A stretch of DNA of 64,000 nt, taken from the NCBI RefSeq assembly GCF_020510525.1, contig NZ_CP075188.1:1860001-1924000 (forward strand), given 5' to 3'. This DNA is from Quatrionicoccus australiensis (GTDB lineage: Bacteria; Pseudomonadota; Gammaproteobacteria; Burkholderiales; Rhodocyclaceae). The position numbers were made by a program, and so were the translations under genes. The notes beneath the pieces are model-generated. The model worked only from the letters and a program-made list of their open reading frames with translations. It had not been told where the DNA came from and did no database searches. Position 1 is the stretch's first letter. Every line of letters starts with the position of its first letter. Of this stretch, positions 59,318-64,000 are shown in pieces.

Positions 59318-60358
59318 TCAGCCGCCGGTCATCGACATGAAGCGCACGACTTGCGGCGTTTCCAGCTGTTGCGAGAAGTCGTGGCCGAAAGGCTTGATGC
59401 CCATGCTGTCGATGATTGCCTGGCGCAGGTCGGCATCGTCCTGGCCGCGCAGGATGGGGAGCAGGTGCATGACGTCGTTTTGACCGAGGCAGGGGTGGAG
59501 TTCGCCCTGGGCGGTGACGCGGACGCGGTTGCAGCTGTCGCAGAAATTATGGCTGTGCGGCGAAATGAAACCGAGGCGTGATTCATGGCCGGCGATGCGC
59601 CAGTAACGGGCCGGGCCGCCCGAGGATTCGTCACAAGGAGTCAGCTCGAAGTGCTTGGCCAGGATGGCGCGCGCTTCTTCGGATGAGATGTAGGTCTGGT
59701 TGCGGCCCAGGATGTCGCCGAGTGGCATTTCCTCGATGAAGGAAATATCGAGTTCGTTGGCGAGTGAATAGCGGACGAGTTCGACAAATTCGTCATCATT
59801 GGTGCCGCGCATCATGACCGTGTTGAGCTTGGTGCGGCGAAAGCCGGCCTTCCGGGCGGCTGCGATCCCGTTGAAAACCTTGTTGATGTCACCGATCCGG
59901 GTGATCGCCCGGAAGCGTTCGGGGCGCAGGGTGTCGAGGCTGATGTTGAGGCGTTTGACGCCGGCTGCGTAGAGCGGCCCGGCAAAGCGCTCCAGTTGCG
60001 AGCCATTGGTGGTCAATACCAGGTTGTCGAGGCCGGGCAGGGCACCCAGCCGTTCGATCAGCCACATCGCGTCCTTGCGAACGAGTGGCTCGCCACCGGT
60101 AATGCGCAGCTTGTTCACACCTAGCCCGACGAAAACCTTGGCGATGCGCAGGCATTCTTCGAGGCTCATCACCTCGTCGCGCGGCAGGAAGGTCATTTCC
60201 TCGGCCATGCAGTAGGTGCAGCGAAAATCGCAACGGTCGGTGATCGACAGGCGCAGGTAGCTGACCCGACGTCCGTATTTGTCGATCAGGGTGTTGCCGG
60301 GGTGGCCGGTTGTCGTGCCGGTACCTGGTGCTGCTGCGACTGGGGGGGCGGATATCAT
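59318..60358 (-). CDS. moaA: GTP 3',8-cyclase MoaA
   Basis: The 346-residue enzyme starts molybdenum cofactor synthesis. The radical SAM cysteines are at 43, 47 and 50 (RCDFRCTYCMAEE). The second 4Fe-4S site is at FCDSCNRVRVTAQGELHPCL, and the C-terminal Gly-Gly (MTGG) needed for catalysis is present. LRITGGEPLVRKD and KLNTVMMRGTND are also conserved. I chose the ATG at 60358; an upstream in-frame Met at 60475 adds low-similarity sequence. The mRNA leader shows no obvious Moco riboswitch to me. Confidence 0.95.
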   Translation of the reverse strand: MISAPPVAAAPGTGTTTGHPGNTLIDKYGRRVSYLRLSITDRCDFRCTYCMAEEMTFLPRDEVMSLEECLRIAKVFVGLGVNKLRITGGEPLVRKDAMWLIERLGALPGLDNLVLTTNGSQLERFAGPLYAAGVKRLNISLDTLRPERFRAITRIGDINKVFNGIAAARKAGFRRTKLNTVMMRGTNDDEFVELVRYSLANELDISFIEEMPLGDILGRNQTYISSEEARAILAKHFELTPCDESSGGPARYWRIAGHESRLGFISPHSHNFCDSCNRVRVTAQGELHPCLGQNDVMHLLPILRGQDDADLRQAIIDSMGIKPFGHDFSQQLETPQVVRFMSMTGG

Positions 60359-60478
60359 GGATTTGTTTTGTTTGGCTTGCAGGCGCTGCGGTGCGGGCTC
60401 AGAATGCGCATCCGCTGACAGGTGCGGGCGCTGATTATCGGTGGTCGGGTTGTTGCAAACAAGTGGATAGGTCAAAAA

Positions 60479-60937
60479 ATGAAAAAGTTCATTCTTCTTG
60501 CTGCGTTGTCATCGGCTCTGCTGGCGGGGTGTCGCGGCGGCTTTGTGGCTCCGCCGCCTTTGCGGGCCGAAGCCGTCTTTGTTGCCGGTTCGGTCGGCAA
60601 GATTGGCGGTCTGGTCAGTTTCAGCCCGGTTGGCAATCGCTTGCGGGTAATTGCCGAGCTGTCCGGTGTGCCACCCGGGGCGCATGTTTTCCGGATTGGC
60701 CGAAGTGCCGGTTGTGCAGCTGAAGAGGGGGGCGGGCAGCAGGGCGGCGTGGCGTTGCCGACGATTGTTGCGGATTCGTCCGGTGCAGCCCGGCTGACCG
60801 CCTATCTGGCGGGAGTCGAGCTGGGGGGCGAGGGTGAAAATATCATCGGGCGCAGCGTGCGGGTTTATGCGCGTCCGGAGTATGTGGATGGCAAATCTGA
60901 CGTGCTGATCGCCTGCGCCGTGATCATGCCGAAATGA
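60479..60937 (+). CDS. Degenerate Cu/Zn superoxide dismutase-like lipoprotein
   Basis: The 152-residue product has a lipobox at residue 18 (SALLAGCRGG). The rest keeps the SodC fold pattern: VSFSPVGNRLRVIAELSGVP, LPTIVADSSGAARL, IIGRSVRVYARPE and LIACAVIMPK. The metal-binding residues are gone: the HGFHIHE segment reads AHVFRIGRS (both ligand His lost), the His-x-GD region reads GGVALP and the last ligand His is Tyr in VYARPE. It is therefore unlikely to be an active dismutase. Start is ATG at 60479. It is divergent from moaA across 120 bp. Confidence 0.75.
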   Translation: MKKFILLAALSSALLAGCRGGFVAPPPLRAEAVFVAGSVGKIGGLVSFSPVGNRLRVIAELSGVPPGAHVFRIGRSAGCAAEEGGGQQGGVALPTIVADSSGAARLTAYLAGVELGGEGENIIGRSVRVYARPEYVDGKSDVLIACAVIMPK

Positions 60938-61067
60938 CAGGTGTGGAAGCTGGGCGCCGGATGATTATGCTATTCGGCAAAGCCCTGTCTGAGGGTAGAA
61001 TGTGCGTCTTGTCGGGTAGCGGGGTGCCTGGTTTGGCAGGCAATGTGGTGGGTGGGGCAGAAATGCA

Positions 61068-61093
61068 AATGGCCCACATTGCTGTGGGCCATT
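61068..61093 (-). terminator. Terminator of the tRNA-Asn transcript
   Basis: A perfect 11-bp stem (AATGGCCCACA / TGTGGGCCATT, loop of four) lies 13 bp past the tRNA 3' end on the minus strand, followed by TTTGCATTTCT. Confidence 0.75.
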
Positions 61094-61105
61094 CGGAATA
61101 TTTCT

Positions 61106-61181
61106 TGGCTCCCCGACCTGGGCTCGAACCAGGGACCTACGGATTAACAGTCCGGCGCTCTACCGACTGAGCTATCGAGGA
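61106..61181 (-). tRNA. tRNA-Asn (anticodon GTT)
   Basis: The 76-base gene, with CCA encoded, forms a full cloverleaf. Acceptor TCCTCGA pairs with TCGGGGA (one G-U), D-arm AGCTCAGTCGGTAGAGC, anticodon loop CTGTTAATC with anticodon GTT, and T-arm CCTGGTTCGAGCCCAGG. A strong sigma-70 promoter precedes it at 61194-61222 and a terminator follows. Confidence 0.97.
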
Positions 61182-61193
61182 ACAGAGGCGCGC

Positions 61194-61222
61194 AGTATAG
61201 GTTTCGAGGTCTTTTCTGTCAA
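61194..61222 (-). promoter_or_regulatory. Sigma-70 promoter of tRNA-Asn
   Basis: Read on the minus strand, a perfect -35 (TTGACA, 61222-61217) and -10 (TATACT, 61199-61194) are 17 bp apart. The predicted transcription start lies a few bases before the mature tRNA 5' end at 61181. This is the strongest promoter match I find in the window. Confidence 0.85.
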
Positions 61223-61258
61223 GTTTTTTGTGATTTTCAAGAAGAAAAATATCCGGTT

Positions 61259-62944
61259 ATGGATGCAAAGCTGATTTACGTAAAAACCCCGATCGGGGAC
61301 GAGGCGGTACGACAAAGCACGCGTGTCGTTCAGCGAAATCTTCGCATGGTCCTCGTTCAGGTTGATGGGAAACTCAATGTCGCGGAATTGTCGGCAAAAA
61401 TAGGCAATCCCCGTCTGGTTGAGGGAGCTTTGCGCGAATTGGAAGAGGGTGGGTTCATTGCTACCAAGCAGGGGGCTGTGCTGGTCAGGGAGCCAGTCAA
61501 GCCATTGGCGCTGAGCACCGAGCGGGTTTCGGCGATCTCCCAGTTTTCGACTTTCGGGAAAAATGCATCGGGCAAGCAGTCCGCAAGTGCGCCGGAGAGT
61601 GCGGTCAGTCAGTTTTCCTCTTTCGGCAAGCCGGTATTGCCTGCGGCCGGGCGTCTCAGCCAGATGCCCCCTGTTGCCAGGCACGAACCGGCCCCCTCCG
61701 ACGAGCCGGTTCATCTGCCGCGGCGGACTGGTTCCGTTGCGCGTTGGTTGCTTGTTGCCCCGTTTGTCATTGGCTTGTTGCTGCTGCTTCTGGTTCTGGG
61801 CTATCCCTATGACAAGCTGAAACCGGGTATCGAAGCGGCTGCCGGCAAGTTGCTGCAGGTGCCGGTGCAAGTCGGTAGCGTCGGCGTTGCGTACTGGCCA
61901 CGCCCAGCCCTGCTTCTTGCCGATGTGCGGATTGGCGAGTCAGCGGATGTCAAGGTTGATCAGGTTCGTATTGCCTCGCCGCTGTCCCTGCTGGGTTCTG
62001 CGCCGCATCTGCTTTCCCGGGTTGATCTGGTGGGCGTTTCGGTGCCAGCCGATTTTCTTGTTTCTTCCCGCCTGTTCCAGGCGTCATCGCGCGATGCGGC
62101 TGAGACCCATGTCATTCAGCGCCTGACTTTCGAGAAGCTGACAGTTTCAGCGAACGATCTGGCGCTGAAGGATCTGTCCGGAGAGGTTGTTTTCAAGAAT
62201 GATGGCGGTGTGGAAAAGGCCAGTTTCGCTAATGTCGATCTGGGTATCCGCTTCTCCGCGACGCCTGCCAAGGGCGGCTTTTTGCTCGATATCGAGGGTT
62301 TTGGCTGGAAGCCGTTCGGGCAGTTGCTGAGTTTTGATTCCTTGCAGGCCAAGGGCTTGTTGCAAAAAGGGAAGCTGGTTGTCCAGAGTTTTGATACGAC
62401 CTTTTTGAATGGCATTCTGAAGGGAAGCTGGTTGCTGGACTGGAGCGGGAGTGGCTTGTCGATGGCCGGTGACGCCACCCTGGCTCGACTGGATTGCCGC
62501 AAGGTGAGTACGGCTTTCGCGCCTGAATTGAAGCTGGAAGGCGAGCTGGGTGGCAGTTTGCGTTTGCGCGGCAATGGCAAGGACTGGGATGCCTTGCTGC
62601 GCAATATCGATGCCAATCTTGATGCCGATATAACGCGTGGCATTTTGCACGGGGTTGACCTGGGGGAGGCTGTTCGCCGCGGCGCCGGTTTTGTCGTGAA
62701 TTCCGGCTCGACCAAGTTCGATCGCCTGAAAGTTGCAGTTGCGATCAACCCGCGTCAGGTCGTGGGGCGCGATATCCAGATGTCGGCGGGGATGGTTACG
62801 GCTAGCGGACAGTTCTCGGCCGTCGCCGATCGTCCTGTTGATGCCGGTTTGCTGGTGACGATGCAGTCTTCGGTAGCAACTGCGCGCACCTCGGTTCGGG
62901 TCAGTGGTGTCTTGCCGAATCTGAGCGCAGTCAGCGGGCGATAA
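61259..62944 (+). CDS. AsmA-like membrane protein with cytoplasmic N-terminal domain
   Basis: The 561-residue product has a cytoplasmic N-terminal domain of about 75 residues (DEAVRQSTRVVQRNLRMVLV, VAELSAKIGNPRLVEGALRE) that resembles a winged helix or a small regulatory module. A disordered linker with two copies of SQFS(T/S)FGK follows, then a membrane helix near 161-181. The remainder is beta-rich, ending in repeats like AsmA C-terminal regions (DANLDADITRGILHGVDLGE). AsmA-type proteins shape the outer membrane. The fusion is unusual. It starts at ATG 61259, divergent to tRNA-Asn. Confidence 0.75.
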   Translation: MDAKLIYVKTPIGDEAVRQSTRVVQRNLRMVLVQVDGKLNVAELSAKIGNPRLVEGALRELEEGGFIATKQGAVLVREPVKPLALSTERVSAISQFSTFGKNASGKQSASAPESAVSQFSSFGKPVLPAAGRLSQMPPVARHEPAPSDEPVHLPRRTGSVARWLLVAPFVIGLLLLLLVLGYPYDKLKPGIEAAAGKLLQVPVQVGSVGVAYWPRPALLLADVRIGESADVKVDQVRIASPLSLLGSAPHLLSRVDLVGVSVPADFLVSSRLFQASSRDAAETHVIQRLTFEKLTVSANDLALKDLSGEVVFKNDGGVEKASFANVDLGIRFSATPAKGGFLLDIEGFGWKPFGQLLSFDSLQAKGLLQKGKLVVQSFDTTFLNGILKGSWLLDWSGSGLSMAGDATLARLDCRKVSTAFAPELKLEGELGGSLRLRGNGKDWDALLRNIDANLDADITRGILHGVDLGEAVRRGAGFVVNSGSTKFDRLKVAVAINPRQVVGRDIQMSAGMVTASGQFSAVADRPVDAGLLVTMQSSVATARTSVRVSGVLPNLSAVSGR

Positions 62945-62945
62945 A

Positions 62946-62973
62946 AAAGGGCAGGACCTCGGTCCTGCCCTTT
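62946..62973. terminator. Bidirectional terminator between the AsmA-like and aminotransferase genes
   Basis: A 13-bp perfect stem (AAAGGGCAGGACC / GGTCCTGCCCTTT, loop TC) lies between two convergent genes. On the minus strand it is followed by a T-run (A-run at 62943-62948), so it is strong for the aminotransferase; in the plus direction the T-run is short. Confidence 0.8.
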
Positions 62974-62996
62974 GCCATCCTGCCGGGCCTGATTGA

Positions 62997-64000
62997 TCAG
63001 GCCTTGGTGACGGCGGCGATGGCCTTGGCCACGTAGTCGAGGTTCTTGGTGTTGAGTGCGGCCAGGCAGATACGACCGGTCGACACGGCGTAGATGCCGA
63101 ATTCGTCCTTCATGCGTTCAACCTGGGCGGCGGTCAGGCCGGTGTAGGAGAACATGCCGCGTTGATGGGCGACGAAGGAGAAGTCCTGGGCGCAGCCGGT
63201 GGCCTTGATGGCATCGACCAGGCCGGTGCGCATGGCGCGGATGCGCAGACGCATGCCGGCCAGTTCTTCTTCCCACTGGGCGCGCAGTTCGCTCGAAGCG
63301 AGTACGGCAGCAACCAGGGCGCCACCGTGGCTCGGCGGGTTGGAGTAGTTAGTGCGGATGACGCGCTTGACCTGCGACAGCACGCGGGCCGACTCTTCCT
63401 TGGCGGCGGTGACGACGGACAGGGCGCCAACGCGCTCACCGTACAGCGAGAAGTTCTTGGAGAACGAGCTGGAAGCAAAGAACTGCAGGCCGGAAGCCGA
63501 GAAGGCGCGAATCGCGACGGCGTCGGCATCGATGCCGTCGGCAAAGCCCTGGTAAGCCATGTCAAGGAAGGGCACCAGGCCGCGTTCCTTGCAGATGCCG
63601 ACAACTTCGGCCCACTGGGCGTCCGACATGTCGGCGCCGGTCGGGTTGTGGCAGCAGGCGTGCAGCAGCACGACCGAGCCCGGTACCATGGCGTTCAGGT
63701 CGGCCTTCATGCCGGCGAAGTTCACGCCGCGGCTGGCCGCGTCGTAGTAGGTGTAGTCTTCGACCACGAAACCGGCGGCCTCGAACAGGGCGCGATGGTT
63801 TTCCCAGGACGGGTTGCTGATGTAAACCTTGGCGTCCGGATTGAGGCGCTTCAGGTAATCGGCACCGATGCGCAGGGCACCCGTACCACCGATGGCCTGG
63901 GCGGTGATCACACGGCCGGCAGCGAGGAGTTCGGAGTCCTGGCCGAACAGCAGGTTCTGCACGGCGGTGTTATAGGTGGCCGGGCCTTCGATCGGCTGGT
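62997..64000 (-). CDS. Aspartate/aromatic aminotransferase (5' end outside window)
   Basis: The frame is open from 62997 to the window edge, about 334 codons; the full family length is about 396, so some 60 N-terminal residues are missing. Class I PLP enzyme features are present: NPSWENHRALFEAAGF, LLHACCHNPTGADMSDAQW, DMAYQGFADGIDADA and the PLP-lysine in ASSSFSKNFSLYGERVGAL. The C-terminal RGMFSYTGLTAAQVERMKDEFGIY is that of AspC/TyrB. Which substrate it prefers cannot be settled. A good terminator lies at 62946-62973. Confidence 0.92.
   Translation of the reverse strand, partial: QPIEGPATYNTAVQNLLFGQDSELLAAGRVITAQAIGGTGALRIGADYLKRLNPDAKVYISNPSWENHRALFEAAGFVVEDYTYYDAASRGVNFAGMKADLNAMVPGSVVLLHACCHNPTGADMSDAQWAEVVGICKERGLVPFLDMAYQGFADGIDADAVAIRAFSASGLQFFASSSFSKNFSLYGERVGALSVVTAAKEESARVLSQVKRVIRTNYSNPPSHGGALVAAVLASSELRAQWEEELAGMRLRIRAMRTGLVDAIKATGCAQDFSFVAHQRGMFSYTGLTAAQVERMKDEFGIYAVSTGRICLAALNTKNLDYVAKAIAAVTKA

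Noticed and set aside
60359..60478. Possible molybdenum-cofactor riboswitch in front of moaA
   Set aside because: No conserved multi-stem structure that I could recognise in the 120-bp divergent spacer.

Overview
The window is a 64 kb stretch of GC-rich chromosome, roughly 60-65 % G+C by eye. The gene content and order (isc operon with hscB-hscA-fdx-iscX, a tsaB-rimI-udg-lplT/alr-radA block, many c-di-GMP and HDOD signalling proteins, AmmeMemoRadiSam genes) look like a free-living betaproteobacterium. A Rhodocyclales member of the Dechloromonas/Azonexus kind is the best guess. This is an inference from protein style; no rRNA is present to confirm it. I see no phage, insertion sequence, CRISPR array, rRNA or replication origin. 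Coding density is very high and no gene-free stretch reaches 300 bases.

Layout. 1-3541: 3' part of the Fe-S cluster assembly operon (iscU end, iscA, hscB, hscA, fdx, iscX), followed by a frameshifted DUF2237 gene. 3944-9485: a large Cache/CheW chemotaxis protein on the minus strand, then a plus-strand run of small genes (Cys-cluster protein, VF530-like, two unknowns) ending in a SulP transporter. 9508-15830: minus-strand genes, including a membrane J-like protein, a RIO kinase, serB, a DUF167 protein, an AT-richer islet (DUF4160/DUF2442/unknown) and aroG. 15833-20550: mfd and an HDOD signalling pair. 20823-25070: trmA, a zincin-like protein, uraA and upp. 25176-29477: an amrB-amrA-amrS-hydrolase operon behind an MgtC-like protein. 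29520-31271: ispD, ispF, thpR. 31405-37524: a multi-domain c-di-GMP protein with a second HDOD pair, then envZ/ompR. 37685-44965: a small secreted protein, tsaB-rimI-udg, lplT, a LysR regulator, alr and radA. 44994-49564: a GGDEF-EAL receptor and an FtsX-type permease. 49561-54439: a compact partner-switching locus (RsbW-like kinase, FecR protein, OmpA lipoprotein, CHASE2-PP2C phosphatase, metallo-beta-lactamase protein, STAS antagonist). 54518-64000: ygiQ, a truncated haemoglobin, typA, moaA, a SodC-like lipoprotein, tRNA-Asn, an AsmA-like protein and an aromatic/aspartate aminotransferase cut by the window end.

How the parts fit. Most genes are core housekeeping (Fe-S assembly, tRNA modification, isoprenoid, cell wall, DNA repair, pyrimidine salvage). 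The second theme is signalling: two GGDEF/EAL proteins, two paralogous small-protein plus HDOD modules, a CheW-fused Cache receptor, EnvZ/OmpR and the partner-switching locus. The last is the best candidate here for an incompletely described system, because input, phosphatase, antagonist and kinase are all present but no sigma factor or other obvious output gene is. Several small palindromic elements also stand out: a 24-bp inverted repeat inserted in frame in ygiQ, a hairpin between iscA and hscB, and intergenic palindromes centred on GTCGAC.
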